Origin: JAHEDT01 sp963825615
Lineage (GTDB): Bacteria; Desulfobacterota; Desulfuromonadia; Desulfuromonadales; BM103
Length of the DNA stretch: 64,000 bases
Direction: 5' to 3'
Assembly: GCA_963825615.1 (NCBI GenBank)
Contig: CAWGTV010000010.1
Span: forward strand, 124,001 to 188,000
Both the position numbers and the translations under genes were made by a program. Below, piece after piece: positions 19,589 through 28,757 of the stretch. Positions within the stretch are counted from its first letter, which is position 1; each line of letters starts with the position of its first letter. The notes beneath the pieces were generated by a model that had not been told where the DNA came from, ran no database searches, and saw only the letters and a list, made by a program, of their open reading frames with translations.

Positions 19589-20074
19589 TTAAAATTCTTC
19601 TTCCAGATTGGCCTTGTCAATTTCGGCCAACGGAATGACAGCAGTTCCGCCGCGTTTATCACTTAACTCAAGGCGGACCTGGTCGCCCTCGAGCCCCAGC
19701 AGGATTCCGACAAAAGTTTTGCGCGTATGGCCACGCTGATCGGGGTCGATCAGGCCATGCGCCTTCAACTTGATCTTCTGGCCGGCGAAGCGTTCGAAAT
19801 CGGCCGGCTTCTTCAACGGCCGATCGAGACCGGGTGATGACACTTCAAGCCGGTAGGCCGATTTGATCGGATCCTCAACTTCAAGGATCGCGCTGACGTC
19901 CCGACTGACCGCGACGCAATCATCCAGGGTGATGCCGCCGGGTTTGTCGATGAAGAGGCGCAAGGCCACCTGACGGCCCTCGTTCTGGAGTTGCAGATCG
20001 ACCAGCTCAAAACCGAGATCATCGAGGATCGGCATCACCAGTGTTTCAATTTTACTCAAAACAGTCTCTCGCAT
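19589..20074 (-). CDS. rimP: Ribosome maturation factor RimP
   Basis: 161 residues beginning MRETVLSKIETLVMPILDDL. It shows the family blocks GFELVDLQLQNEGRQVALRL, FIDKPGGITLDDCVAVSRDV, YRLEVSSPGLDRPLKKPADF and the C-terminal Sm-like domain. It is first gene of the rimP-nusA-infB operon and needed for 30S maturation. An intrinsic-terminator-like hairpin lies immediately before the start, leaving only about 17 bases to the ATG. Confidence 0.95.
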   Translation of the reverse strand: MRETVLSKIETLVMPILDDLGFELVDLQLQNEGRQVALRLFIDKPGGITLDDCVAVSRDVSAILEVEDPIKSAYRLEVSSPGLDRPLKKPADFERFAGQKIKLKAHGLIDPDQRGHTRKTFVGILLGLEGDQVRLELSDKRGGTAVIPLAEIDKANLEEEF

Positions 20075-20090
20075 CACTTTATTCCAAAAC

Positions 20091-20131
20091 AAAAAAAGCG
20101 AGCCGCAAAGCTCACTTTTCATATGAAAAGT
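20091..20131 (-). promoter_or_regulatory. Terminator hairpin with overlapping palindrome before rimP (candidate attenuator)
   Basis: On the minus strand, AAAAGTGAGC-TTTGCG-GCTCGCTTTT forms a stem of up to 10 bp followed by a T-run (20091-20097), a classic intrinsic terminator. The AAAAGT of its 5' arm is also the 3' arm of a perfect 18-base palindrome ACTTTTCATATGAAAAGT at 20114-20131, so the two structures exclude each other. It could simply terminate the upstream rlmD-like transcript. Its place at the rimP ribosome-binding site suggests control of the nusA operon. Confidence 0.6.
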
Positions 20132-20214
20132 TAATTGAGTATTTACTATCAAAGTTCCACGGATAATGCAAGCAAAAAGTCATTTCCAGACAATACACCC
20201 GCCCCCATTACCGG

Positions 20215-21510
20215 TCATCTGTTCTTTTTAGCAAGTGTCATGCTCTCAATATGCCAAGTTTGAGGGAAGAGATCAAAGGGCTGGCCTGTGATCACTTCGT
20301 AACCGCCGTGAACCAGGGGCACCAGGTCACGGGCCATTGTGGCCGGATCGCAGGAAACGTAGAGAATGCGCCGAGGACGTAACTTTAACAGCTCGCAAGC
20401 AACCGGGTAACAGCCAGTGCGTGGCGGGTCCAGGACCACCACGTCGATGTCATCGGCATGAAAACGGGTCAGAAAAAGAGTCGCATCGGCAGCGTGGAAT
20501 TCTACGTTATGAATGTTATTGGCGGACGCGTTGATACGGGCACTGGCAATCGACGGGGCATAGTCCTCGACTCCGATAACCCGTGCGGCATGACGGGCCA
20601 GCGGCAAGCTGAAATTGCCCATGCCGCAAAACAGGTCCAGGACGATTTCCGTCCCCTGCAACGCCAGCAAATCCAGCATGGCAGCGATCATGCTGCGGTT
20701 CTGTGCCGAGTTGACCTGGACAAAGCCCCCCGGACCGTAGCGCAGGATCATTGCCGGGTGGTCGAACATCACACGCAGATCACCCTCGCCATGGACGACT
20801 TCAAGAGTTTCCTTGCGGCCGGATTGAATACAGGCGTTGATATTATGATTGCTGGCGAATTCCTGCAACCAGGTCCGTTGGGAGTGGCAGTCCTTTAGCA
20901 AAGTGTGCAGGATGATTTGGACCTGGTCATCATCGCCGCAGGCAATATCAACCTGGGGGATGCAATTGGTGCCAGGGGCCATCGGCAGCTCCCTGCGTAA
21001 TAACTCGAGGACACCCTGGATTTGCGCAGAAACCAGCCGGCAGACATCGACATCGATCACGAAATGCGAACCGTACCGATAAAAACCCAAAGCCAGTCCC
21101 GCGGCAGCGCTATGACATTTCAGCTGGACCCGGTTGCGGTAGCTCCACTCGTTCGGGGCGGCGACGATTTTTCCGATGCGATCGGCGTCAGCGAGTTTGC
21201 TGCGCACCAGCAGGTCGCTGTAAATCTGCTCCTTCCAGCGGGCCTGCTCCTGATAGGGGATGTGCTGCCACTGGCAGCCGCCACAGCTCCCGAAATATGG
21301 GCAAGGAGGCTGACGACGCAACGGCGATGGCACCAGAATCTCGATCAGTTCCGCCTCGATGAAGCGGCGCTTGGCGGAGACGACGCGGCAGGCGACCCGA
21401 TCACCAGGGACCGTCAGGGGGACGAAAACCGCCTTGCCAGAGTGGCGGCCGAGCCCGCGACCGCCATGGACCAGCGCCGTGATGTCGAGGTCGCTGATGA
21501 GTTCAGGCAT
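20215..21510 (-). CDS. 23S rRNA (uracil-5-)-methyltransferase, RlmD/RumA-like
   Basis: 431 residues in three parts: an N-terminal TRAM domain (DITALVHGGRGLGRHSGKAV), a [4Fe-4S] site (CPYFGSCGGCQ near residue 70 with a later cysteine), and a Rossmann methyltransferase domain with LDLFCGMGNFSLPLA and VVLDPPRTG. The catalytic cysteine is in SCDPATMARD. The family methylates C5 of specific uridines in 23S rRNA; the exact target cannot be read from sequence. Confidence 0.92.
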   Translation of the reverse strand: MPELISDLDITALVHGGRGLGRHSGKAVFVPLTVPGDRVACRVVSAKRRFIEAELIEILVPSPLRRQPPCPYFGSCGGCQWQHIPYQEQARWKEQIYSDLLVRSKLADADRIGKIVAAPNEWSYRNRVQLKCHSAAAGLALGFYRYGSHFVIDVDVCRLVSAQIQGVLELLRRELPMAPGTNCIPQVDIACGDDDQVQIILHTLLKDCHSQRTWLQEFASNHNINACIQSGRKETLEVVHGEGDLRVMFDHPAMILRYGPGGFVQVNSAQNRSMIAAMLDLLALQGTEIVLDLFCGMGNFSLPLARHAARVIGVEDYAPSIASARINASANNIHNVEFHAADATLFLTRFHADDIDVVVLDPPRTGCYPVACELLKLRPRRILYVSCDPATMARDLVPLVHGGYEVITGQPFDLFPQTWHIESMTLAKKNR

Positions 21511-21883
21511 AAAAACGTTTGGGGCCGCGCTTGCGCAGTTCGGCTTTGATTAGGGAGCGCGGATATTCTGGGCGGCAAAGGTATGCAGACGCATGCCGCA
21601 GGAAGTCATCGATCAGGGCCGTGCGGACCTCCACAACCGCCGCCGTCGGCACACCCATGCGTTCTAAGCGTTTGACCACACTCAACCGATCACCGATCAA
21701 CTCAATGGCCTGACGACGCAAGACTTCATCGTCAGGCCCTTCCACCGGCAGGTCATGCAACACGCAGGCGATCGTCGCAACCACGCAGACGCGGTGGTAA
21801 TCACCGAAGTAGCGATTGCTCTCGTCGGCAAAGGTAATCTGCAGGCCGTTGGCCAGTTTTTCCTCTCTAAGGATTGTTGCCAT
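21503..21883 (-). CDS. Conserved-looking hypothetical protein
   Basis: 126 residues from the ATG at 21883 (MATILREEKLANGLQITFAD). It is a compact soluble protein with a C-terminal cluster of R/K residues (ELRKRGPKRFYA). I do not recognise a domain. It lies between trmJ, whose end it overlaps by 17 bases, and the RlmD-like gene, whose start it overlaps by eight. It is therefore co-transcribed with RNA modification genes, which hints at an RNA-related role. An in-frame start further upstream (21931) would lie within trmJ. Confidence 0.65.
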   Translation of the reverse strand: MATILREEKLANGLQITFADESNRYFGDYHRVCVVATIACVLHDLPVEGPDDEVLRRQAIELIGDRLSVVKRLERMGVPTAAVVEVRTALIDDFLRHASAYLCRPEYPRSLIKAELRKRGPKRFYA

Positions 21884-22625
21884 TATCTTCAGCCAGCGCT
21901 CGACGTTCGTCTTCGACGCGGTCGATTTCACTCAAAAGGCCACGAATAATGCGTACGTCGCGATCGTCCAGGGCCGCCCGACCGAGCATCTGCCGGTACG
22001 AGCGCATGATATGGTCCGGGTTCTGCGGGTTCAGGTAACTGATCTTGAGAAAGGTTTCGCGCATATGGGAAAAGAGGACCTCCAGTTGCTCAACTGTGGC
22101 CAGGCTCTTGCCGCCCTGCCCCTTGCCGCGGACTTCACCATGACGCTTGGCCACTTCGTAAAGGCAGATGACCACGGACTGGGCCAGGTTCATCGACTGC
22201 ACGCTCCCCCCGGTGGGAATGGTGATCAGACGCTGACAGAGATCGAGTTCATCAGTCTTCAAACCCTTGTCCTCGCGGCCGAAGACCAGGGCTACCCGGC
22301 CGCTGTCGAGCAGCGGCAGCAGCTGATCCGCCGCATCGTCAGGGTGCAGGAAGTCGACCCGGTACTTGCCAAAGCGTCGGGTGGTCGCATAGGCGTAATG
22401 ACAGTCGCCGAGCGCCGCCTGCAGATCCGGGTACAACGTCGCCTGTTCCAGCAGGACACTGGCTTTGACCGCCATCTTGCGCGCTTCGTCATGCAGATGG
22501 TCAACCTTGGGCGCCACCAGACGCAGGTCGGTCATGCCGAAATTGGCCATGGCACGGGCCACGGAACCGATATTCCGTTCACCACGCGGTTCCACCAGGA
22601 CAACGGTGAGATTATTGAGATTCAT
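21867..22625 (-). CDS. trmJ: tRNA (cytidine/uridine-2'-O-)-methyltransferase TrmJ-like (SPOUT/TrmH family)
   Basis: 252 residues. The SPOUT N-terminus is NNLTVVLVEPRGERNIGSVA with ARAMANFGMTDL, and the knot motifs are ALVFGREDKGLKTDEL and IPTGGSVQSMNLAQSVVI. The C-terminal helical extension (EQLEVLFSHMRETFLKISYL, then NPQNPDHIMRSYRQMLGRA) is typical of TrmJ, which 2'-O-methylates position 32 of tRNA. I chose the ATG at 22625 by homology; the open frame extends upstream from a TTG. Confidence 0.9.
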   Translation of the reverse strand: MNLNNLTVVLVEPRGERNIGSVARAMANFGMTDLRLVAPKVDHLHDEARKMAVKASVLLEQATLYPDLQAALGDCHYAYATTRRFGKYRVDFLHPDDAADQLLPLLDSGRVALVFGREDKGLKTDELDLCQRLITIPTGGSVQSMNLAQSVVICLYEVAKRHGEVRGKGQGGKSLATVEQLEVLFSHMRETFLKISYLNPQNPDHIMRSYRQMLGRAALDDRDVRIIRGLLSEIDRVEDERRALAEDNGNNP

Positions 22626-22761
22626 ATGATCTTGCAACCCCTTGGCGCACCTCCCCTGGAGGTCTCCCGACAATTCAAATATCTAATAAGCAACGAAACA
22701 AAAACGAACGGACGTTACCTTGCCGTATTTTTTTTGGAATGTGTCGTCCTGACCCTTAAGG

Positions 22762-23535
22762 CTAGTTGAGATCGCCGAGGTAGCTCTGCAACAGGGCGGT
22801 AGCGACAATCGCCGCCGTTTCAGTGCGCAGGATGCGCGGACCAAGCCTGACCGGGAGAAACCCTACAGCCTGTGCGTCTGCCACTTCGACAGGAGAGAAG
22901 CCCCCCTCAGGGCCGACCAGCAAGGCAACGCTTTGCGGCCTGAAGGAGCCGAAGCCTTCGGTAAACGACCAGAGCACATCCCCTTCATAAAGCATCAGCT
23001 TCAACTCCGTGGCTGTCGCGCCGGCGAGGGCTTCGGCAAAGGTGTGCACCGGCATGAGCTCCGGCAGCATGGCGCGCCGGCATTGACGGGACGCCTTGCT
23101 GATCACATCCGGCCAGCGATGGGACTTCTTCTGCTGGGCATCCCGTTCATCGAGGGTTATGGAGTGTTGAGATTCCAGCGGCACAATGCGCGCCACGCCG
23201 AGCTCCGTGAGCTTCTGCAGGACCAGCTCAAAGCGCTCCTTGTCCGGCAAAGACTGGTAAACTTCGATGCGCAAGGGGCTTTCCACCGGTCCCGGCAAAC
23301 GCTGAAAAGGCACACAGACAGCATGTTCAGGAGCGACGCTGGTGATGCGGGCGCGGTAAGCGGTGGTTGCGGGGTCGATCACCGTCAGCACCTCGCCGGG
23401 CCGGGCCTGCCAGCAGGCGAGAGCTGCCCGGGCCGTGGCCGACAGGGAGATTTCTTCCTCGAGCCGCGGCACACGGTCCAGCCTGATCAGGCTGGCCGGA
23501 CCACCGCTATTCACGCATGACTGTGGCAAAGCCAT
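22762..23535 (-). CDS. rsmE: 16S rRNA (uracil(1498)-N(3))-methyltransferase
   Basis: 257 residues with an N-terminal PUA-like domain and a SPOUT catalytic domain. Motifs are ALLVGPEGGFSPVEVADA and LGPRILRTETAAIVATALL, plus QSLPDKERFELVLQKLTELG, typical of RsmE. The ATG at 23535 has AGGAG about 12 bases upstream; a GTG at 23514 (VNSGGPASLIRLDRV) is an alternative start. Either way the 5' end overlaps holC. Confidence 0.92.
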   Translation of the reverse strand: MALPQSCVNSGGPASLIRLDRVPRLEEEISLSATARAALACWQARPGEVLTVIDPATTAYRARITSVAPEHAVCVPFQRLPGPVESPLRIEVYQSLPDKERFELVLQKLTELGVARIVPLESQHSITLDERDAQQKKSHRWPDVISKASRQCRRAMLPELMPVHTFAEALAGATATELKLMLYEGDVLWSFTEGFGSFRPQSVALLVGPEGGFSPVEVADAQAVGFLPVRLGPRILRTETAAIVATALLQSYLGDLN

Positions 23536-23926
23536 GGTCCCGGTAACTCCTGAAGCGTTCACGCGATTCTGCCAGCCGTGCATCGTCGAAGGTTTCTGCA
23601 AAGTCGATCACCTGGCGGAAGTGCCTGATAAAATCCACGCTGCAGGGGACTCCCATGAGGAGAACATCGGCACCATTGGGATTGTCTTCTGCAGCCACGA
23701 TGACCACCGGCTCATCATGACATTCGACCGAGCCGCTCTGATAAACATGCGGAACAAATGCCCCTTGCCGCCAGGTCCACATAAACTGGTCGAGAGTCAG
23801 CCCCTGATTGTCATCCTGGACCATCACCAGCACGCGCTGACCGGCCAGATAGAACTCTTCGGCGAGATCGCAGAGAATCCGGGCGCGTTCCGGACGGTTC
23901 AGCTTGATAAATTCGACACGGGTCAA
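23507..23926 (-). CDS. holC: DNA polymerase III chi subunit (HolC)
   Basis: 139 residues matching HolC: VEFIKLNRPERARILCDLAE at the start, VLVMVQDDNQGLTLDQFMWT with WRQGAFVPH, and VVIVAAEDNP. Chi links the clamp loader (via psi) to single-stranded DNA-binding protein at the fork. The 3' end overlaps rsmE. The family pattern F-x-P-H is present. Confidence 0.85.
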   Translation of the reverse strand: MTRVEFIKLNRPERARILCDLAEEFYLAGQRVLVMVQDDNQGLTLDQFMWTWRQGAFVPHVYQSGSVECHDEPVVIVAAEDNPNGADVLLMGVPCSVDFIRHFRQVIDFAETFDDARLAESRERFRSYRDHGFATVMRE

Positions 23927-23929
23927 TCG

Positions 23930-24398
23930 CGGGCTCCCTTCCCTGTTGCAGATACGTGATGCGGCACTCTAGCAAATCCGCATTTTCCAGGTCAACAAAA
24001 GGACGCCTTCAGTCAACAATTCGTTTTGCCACACGTTCTGATAGAATCGATTTTGACACGCTTCTGAATGAGACGTTTCATGTTTTTACTCATCGACTGC
24101 CAGTGCTCTTGATCGTCACGACCCTGTTGCTCTGAGCTTACGTCAACCCGATTTCCAGTACGATTTTCCCGTTTTTGCCTTAACCGAACTGAACCTCTGG
24201 TCATTCCGTTCCGTTATGGCATCCATGGCAACGCAGCGCCGCTCTACACCCATTATGTCGGACAAGACGATGCAGACCGCCGCAACCCCTATGATCCGGG
24301 GTCCAACCCTTATCCCTCCACTTAATACCAGTATCGCAACGGAGTTTATTAGGCGATTGCGGCTCTTGCCATAGCCGGCAAGACAGTTCCTGAGTAGC
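23930..24398. other. Intergenic stretch of about 470 bp without a supported gene
   Basis: No convincing coding region. The minus-strand open frame at 24013-24204 is basic and low in information and looks spurious. On the plus strand, a frame open from 24113 ends with the protein-like sequence AAPLYTHYVGQDDADRRNPY followed by DPGSNPYPST and a stop at about 24325, but it has no start codon. The stretch may be a gene remnant. A TTGACA hexamer with a plausible spacer (near 24052) also occurs. Confidence 0.4.
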
Positions 24399-25154
24399 CT
24401 AGATTTTGCCGAGCAACCGCAGCAAGCCGTCGAGAGCTGTATATGGATGCGGCGGGCAGCCAGGGATGAACAAGTCGACCGGCAGCAAGCTGCCGATACC
24501 GTTGTGAACTTCTGAACTGCCGGCAAAGGGGCCGCCGCTGATGGCGCATGCCCCCGAGGCGATCACCAGCTTGGGCGCTGGAATGGCCACGTAGGTCTCG
24601 AGGAGGGCACTCTTCATGTTCTCCGTTACCGGCCCGGTGACCAGCACTCCGTCAGCGTGTCGGGGCGAGGCGACGAACTGGATGCCGAAGCGGGCGAGGT
24701 CGAAAACCAGGGTGTTGAGCACGTTCAAATCCGCCTCACAGGCATTGCAGCCGCCTGCTGAGACCTGGCGCAGCTTCAGAGATCGCCCGAACAGCTTGAG
24801 CATCCTCGCGTTCAACCTTTCAGCCAGGCGACAGACATCGCCATCCATCAGCAAATCCTGGCGCCGCCCGACCGACAAACGATAATCGCTGGTGAAACTC
24901 AGAGCGCCGTGCAACTGCACCGCCGGACAGTCTGCACAGAACAGACAGCGGCCAAGGTCGACCGTCAGCACGCCGCTGTGGCAGCTGAGCGCCATGAAAG
25001 GACAGCTGGCAGCGGCGATGGTGTATGCCTGCGGCGTGAGTCCCCGGACAACCTGGGGCCGGCCACGGAAGCGCGCCGGCAGGCTCGGAGCAACTTTCGG
25101 GAAGCTACCGGTGCGATACCCCTGGCGCAGACGTTCGCGGATCATCGTCAGCAT
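24399..25154 (-). CDS. Ehr complex small subunit (NuoB/HyfI-like, with N-terminal Fe-S segment)
   Basis: 251 residues. The C-terminal half is a group 4 hydrogenase small subunit / NuoB domain with all four ligand regions for the proximal [4Fe-4S] cluster: SAGGCNACEADLN, VTGPVTENM, ASGACAISGGPF and PGCPPHPYTAL. The N-terminal half carries SCPFMALSC and RCLFCADCP, resembling the ferredoxin-like HyfH subunit. AGGGAG precedes the ATG at 25154. It is the last gene of the six-gene Ehr operon. Confidence 0.88.
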   Translation of the reverse strand: MLTMIRERLRQGYRTGSFPKVAPSLPARFRGRPQVVRGLTPQAYTIAAASCPFMALSCHSGVLTVDLGRCLFCADCPAVQLHGALSFTSDYRLSVGRRQDLLMDGDVCRLAERLNARMLKLFGRSLKLRQVSAGGCNACEADLNVLNTLVFDLARFGIQFVASPRHADGVLVTGPVTENMKSALLETYVAIPAPKLVIASGACAISGGPFAGSSEVHNGIGSLLPVDLFIPGCPPHPYTALDGLLRLLGKI

Positions 25155-25165
25155 AGTTGCACTCC

Positions 25166-26686
25166 CTACAGGTCGAAGCCGCAGTACGACAGGTTAAAGC
25201 TCTTGTTGCACAGCGGGAAGTCGGAGATCTGCTGACCACGCAGGGCCATGGCCAGGCCACTCCAGTTGTGGAATGAAGGGTCGACGATCTTGTAGCGCGC
25301 GAACCGGCCCCGGGCGTCCGTTATGGCGACATGCACCACCTCGCCGCGCCAGCCTTCGCAGAGAGAGACGGCCAGGCTGTCTGGAGCGAGCGGCCCGAGG
25401 GGCGCTTTCACTCCGCCCTCCGGCAGGCGCTTAAGAAGCTGACCGATCAGCTCGAGGGAAGCGAAGACCTCGCGCCGCCGCACGTTCCCTCGAGCGAACA
25501 CATCGCCACCGAGTTCGATAACCGGGGTGTCGAAGCACTCGTCCCAGACGCCTGAAGGATGATGCAGGCGGGAATCGCGAACCAGGCCACAGGCACGCGC
25601 CGCGACGCCGACCAGGCCGAGCGCTTCAGCGTCATCGGTGGCAACCGTCCCTGTCCCCTCGAAGCGCGCCAGAACTGAAGGCGACTCGAAACAGAGTTCG
25701 ATGGCACCACGAGTCTCCTTCGCCAGGACAGGCAGGCGCTCGGCAAATACTTGCGGCAGGCGGCCGTCCAGATCGAAACCAATGCCCCCCGGCCGCACCA
25801 GCCCACGTCCGAAACGGCTACCACAGAGCTCTGCGGACAGGTTCAGGAAGTCGCCGCGCAACCGACCGCAGAATGACGCTGTCGGCAGGAAACCGACATC
25901 ACCGGCCAGTGCGCCGATATCCCCGACATGATTGGCCAGACGCTCCAGTTCCAGGGCGATCGCACGGATCGCCTGGGCCCGCCGCGGGGGTTCACAGCCG
26001 GCCAGGCTCTCAAGGAGCTGGCTGTAAGCCGTCGCATGAGCGATGCTGGTATCGCCGGCGGCGGCCTCCATCTGGTGAACGGTGGCGGCATGCGGACCGC
26101 CGACCAACAGGCGCTCAATGTCCCGGTGCTGATAACCCAGGGAAATCTCCAGGTGCATGACCTCTTCGCCGTGGCACTGGAAGCGGAAATGGCCCGGTTC
26201 GATGACGCCGGCGTGGACAGGACCGACAGCCACCTCATGGATTTCGTCACCCGCGACCCGATAAAAGGGCATATCCCCGGGCACCGGGTGCTCCCCTTGC
26301 GGGCGGCCCCAGAGATCCGCGGCGTCAACCCAGGGACGGTGAAAGCGCACCGGCTTCAGCCAGGGGTGACCCTCGGGGCGCAGAGCGTACTGCTCGGCCA
26401 GCTCACGTTCGAACAGGTGCAATTGCGGACAGTGCGGCGTCAGGGACGGGAAAGCACCCTGCAGGCGGGTGCGCAACAGGGACAGGTCGCTTTGCCAGTC
26501 GTGGGCCAGAAGCGCATACAGCTCGACATGGTCACCGATCGGGTAGCCAAAGTAAGCGGCCACCCGCGCGTCGCCGGCAACCTCTTCGAGCAGAGACTCG
26601 CTGAACTCGGCATAATCCAGCACGGGCAGTTCAGCCAAGGGGATGGCAAGACCGTGACGGAAACGGACCAGTTTCGAGCGGTTCAT
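25166..26686 (-). CDS. Ehr complex large subunit (NuoC/NuoD-like, HyfG-related, lacks Ni-ligand cysteines)
   Basis: 506 residues fusing a NuoC/HycE N-terminal domain (about 1-125) and a NuoD/hydrogenase large-subunit domain. Where group 4 [NiFe]-hydrogenases have CGxC before the VAH-x-x-AY segment, this protein has AGDTSIAHATAY (residues 210-221), so both cysteines are missing. The C-terminal DPCxxC motif is replaced by DFPLCNKSFNLSYC ending at the C-terminus. This is the hallmark of energy-converting-hydrogenase-related (Ehr) complexes known from Geobacter genomes. A hydrogenase reaction is therefore unlikely. It overlaps the upstream antiporter-like gene by four bases (ATGA). Confidence 0.88.
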   Translation of the reverse strand: MNRSKLVRFRHGLAIPLAELPVLDYAEFSESLLEEVAGDARVAAYFGYPIGDHVELYALLAHDWQSDLSLLRTRLQGAFPSLTPHCPQLHLFERELAEQYALRPEGHPWLKPVRFHRPWVDAADLWGRPQGEHPVPGDMPFYRVAGDEIHEVAVGPVHAGVIEPGHFRFQCHGEEVMHLEISLGYQHRDIERLLVGGPHAATVHQMEAAAGDTSIAHATAYSQLLESLAGCEPPRRAQAIRAIALELERLANHVGDIGALAGDVGFLPTASFCGRLRGDFLNLSAELCGSRFGRGLVRPGGIGFDLDGRLPQVFAERLPVLAKETRGAIELCFESPSVLARFEGTGTVATDDAEALGLVGVAARACGLVRDSRLHHPSGVWDECFDTPVIELGGDVFARGNVRRREVFASLELIGQLLKRLPEGGVKAPLGPLAPDSLAVSLCEGWRGEVVHVAITDARGRFARYKIVDPSFHNWSGLAMALRGQQISDFPLCNKSFNLSYCGFDL

Positions 26687-28112
26687 GGCTTCGCCTCCAG
26701 CAGCGCCGCCGCCTCACGCAGAGCGGTCTGCATGGGCTCGGGAAGGTAGACACCGAGCACCAACACCAGCAGCAGGAACCCGAGGGGTGAGGCAACCAGG
26801 AGGAAATTATCGTTGAAGGCGGTATCGAGCTTCACCGGATCTCCCTGGGTGGCGGTCAACACCGTTGCCCCCATGCCGATGAAGATTGCCGCCAGCAGCA
26901 GCAGCATGAGCAGGCCGACGACGGTCTCGCCGCTGCCGAAGATGCCGCGCAGAATGGTGAATTCGCTCATGAAAAGGCCGAATGGCGGGGAACCGGTAAT
27001 CGCCAGGAAACCCGCCAGGAACAGGCAGCCGGAAACCGGCAGCGTGGCGATCGCCCCGTGAACCTCGGAAAGACGCTTGCTGGCGTAGGCACGTTGGATG
27101 TTGCCGGCCGCAAGGAACAGGCACCCCTTGGTCAGTGCGTTGTTGACCAGGTGCAGCATGGCGCCGAAAGTCGCCAGGCCGCCGATACCGACGCCGATGG
27201 CGAGGATGCCCATGTGCTCGACCGAGGAATAGGCCAGCAGTCGCTTGATATCCGGCTGGCGCACCATGAAAATCAGTCGCCACCAGCAGCGACAGCAATC
27301 CCAGGCCGAGCAGCTGCTGGCGGGCCATAGCGCCGTCGCCGGCGGCGTTCATCAGCTGCAAGGCACGCAAAATGGCAAGAAAGGCCACGCTGGTCAGCCC
27401 CCCGGCGAGCAGGGCACCGACCATCCCCGGGGCTTCGCCATAGGCATCCGGCTTCCAGGTGTGCAGCGGCGCCAGCCCCATCTTGGTGCCGAAGCCGACC
27501 AGCAGAAAAACGAAACCGGCATGCAGCCAGGGACGTGACAGGGTCGCCGCGCCGGCGAGCAGCGTATCGAATTGCAGGCTGACCGGCACACCGCCACCGA
27601 CCAGGGCGGCATAGGCGATGAAGAGAATACCGAGCATCGCCAGGGCGATACCGACCGAGCAGAGCAGCAGGTATTTCCAGGTCGCCTCGATGGAAAGCTG
27701 GTTGCGGTTGTAGTAGATCAGCGGCGCGCTCGCGATGGTCGTCGCTTCAACCGATATCCACAGCAGCCCGAGGTGGCGGGCCGTGATGGCCAGCGACATC
27801 ACCGAGAGGAAAACCAGCAGACACGGGACAATCACCTTGTTGCCGCGGTCACGGCGCTGTTCGAGATAGGCGACCGCATAGAGCGCACAGCCGAAATAGA
27901 GCAGACTGGTAACGACCAGCACCAGGCGGGACAGGGCATCGAGCCCTATCCATGGGCCATGACCGGCAGCGGCCGTCGGCGACGGCGAGGCCGACCAGGA
28001 TCAGGTGCAGCGCGCCGCTGGCCGGAAGCAACCAGGAACGCCCCTGGTGCCAAGGGAGCAGCAGGGCAAGACCGGCCGCGGCCAGCGGGAAGAGGATCAA
28101 GAGGAGCAACAT
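26683..28112 (-). CDS. Ehr complex antiporter-like subunit (HyfF/NuoN-like), two apparent frameshifts
   Basis: The N-terminal piece (MLLLLILFPLAAAGLALLLP) is in the frame starting at 28112. The middle (WIGLDALSRLVLVVTSLLYF, then LEQRRDRGNK, the WISVEATTI segment and FGTKMGLAPLHTWKPDAYGE) is in the frame open at 27922. The C-terminal part (MVRQPDIKRLLAYSSVEHMG, LVNNALTKG) is in the frame open at 27267. Both junctions are fixed by removing one base, near 27975 and near 27269. The proton-channel signatures (E in SVEATT, K in GTKMG, H/K in KRLLAYSSVEH) are intact. Restored length is about 475 residues, normal for HyfF. Confidence 0.85.
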
Positions 28113-28118
28113 GAACGT

Positions 28119-28748
28119 CTATTCCTTCAGCGCCGTCAGGCGCTCTGTGTTCAAGGTCGAAAATTCGCGCCCGATATGGTTCAGCACGATCCCCATGACG
28201 AAGACGCCAACCAGCAGGTCGAGCAGGATTCCGGTTTCCACCATCAGCGGGATGGCTTCTGAAAGGAGCACGGCAAACACGAAGATGCCATTTTCCAGCA
28301 CCAGGTAGCCGAGCACCTGGGTGAGCGCCTTGCGCCGGGTGATCAGTAACAGAAAGCCGCTGAACATGGTGGCCAGAGAGGTCGGCACGAACATGCCGCC
28401 GAGGTGCTCAGCAGCCAGCGGCAAGAAATCGGCAAAGATGAATGCCGCAGCGGTCACCAGCGCACCGAGCGCCAGCGTCGCGACGAAGCCGATGTAGGGC
28501 TCCACCTCACGGCGGATACGGACCTCACGAATTGCCCGCAGCAGCAGCCATGGAATCAGAATCCCTTTGAAGGTCAGGGCGCCGACGCCAAGCAGCAGGG
28601 CATGTCCTGACGGCCCGTGGGTCGCCAGGGGGAGCAGCGCCAAAAGCCCGCCCTGGAGGGCGACCGCCCGGATGCAGGCGACCAGGCGAGCGCTACCGAG
28701 GGTGTAAAAGTTGATCAGGATGACGGTAATCAGCAGCAGGTTGACCAT
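28119..28748 (-). CDS. Ehr complex membrane subunit (HyfE-like)
   Basis: 209 residues, almost wholly hydrophobic, with about seven predicted transmembrane segments. The pattern LLGVGALTFKGILIPWLLLR, PYIGFVATLALGALVTAAAF and LGYLVLENGIFVFAVLLSEA is that of HyfE, a NuoK-like subunit with an N-terminal extension. The glutamate in LVLENGIF corresponds to a conserved membrane carboxylate. GGAG precedes the ATG. It lies seven bases from the next gene. Confidence 0.88.
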   Translation of the reverse strand: MVNLLLITVILINFYTLGSARLVACIRAVALQGGLLALLPLATHGPSGHALLLGVGALTFKGILIPWLLLRAIREVRIRREVEPYIGFVATLALGALVTAAAFIFADFLPLAAEHLGGMFVPTSLATMFSGFLLLITRRKALTQVLGYLVLENGIFVFAVLLSEAIPLMVETGILLDLLVGVFVMGIVLNHIGREFSTLNTERLTALKE

Positions 28749-28757
28749 CTCACACTC

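Noticed and set aside
24013..24204. 63-residue minus-strand open frame
   Set aside because: No ribosome-binding site, low complexity, no similarity pattern.
25166..26686. Calling the large subunit a functional [NiFe]-hydrogenase (HyfG/HycE)
   Set aside because: Both N-terminal Ni-ligand cysteines are replaced (A and T) and the C-terminal DPCxxC motif is absent.
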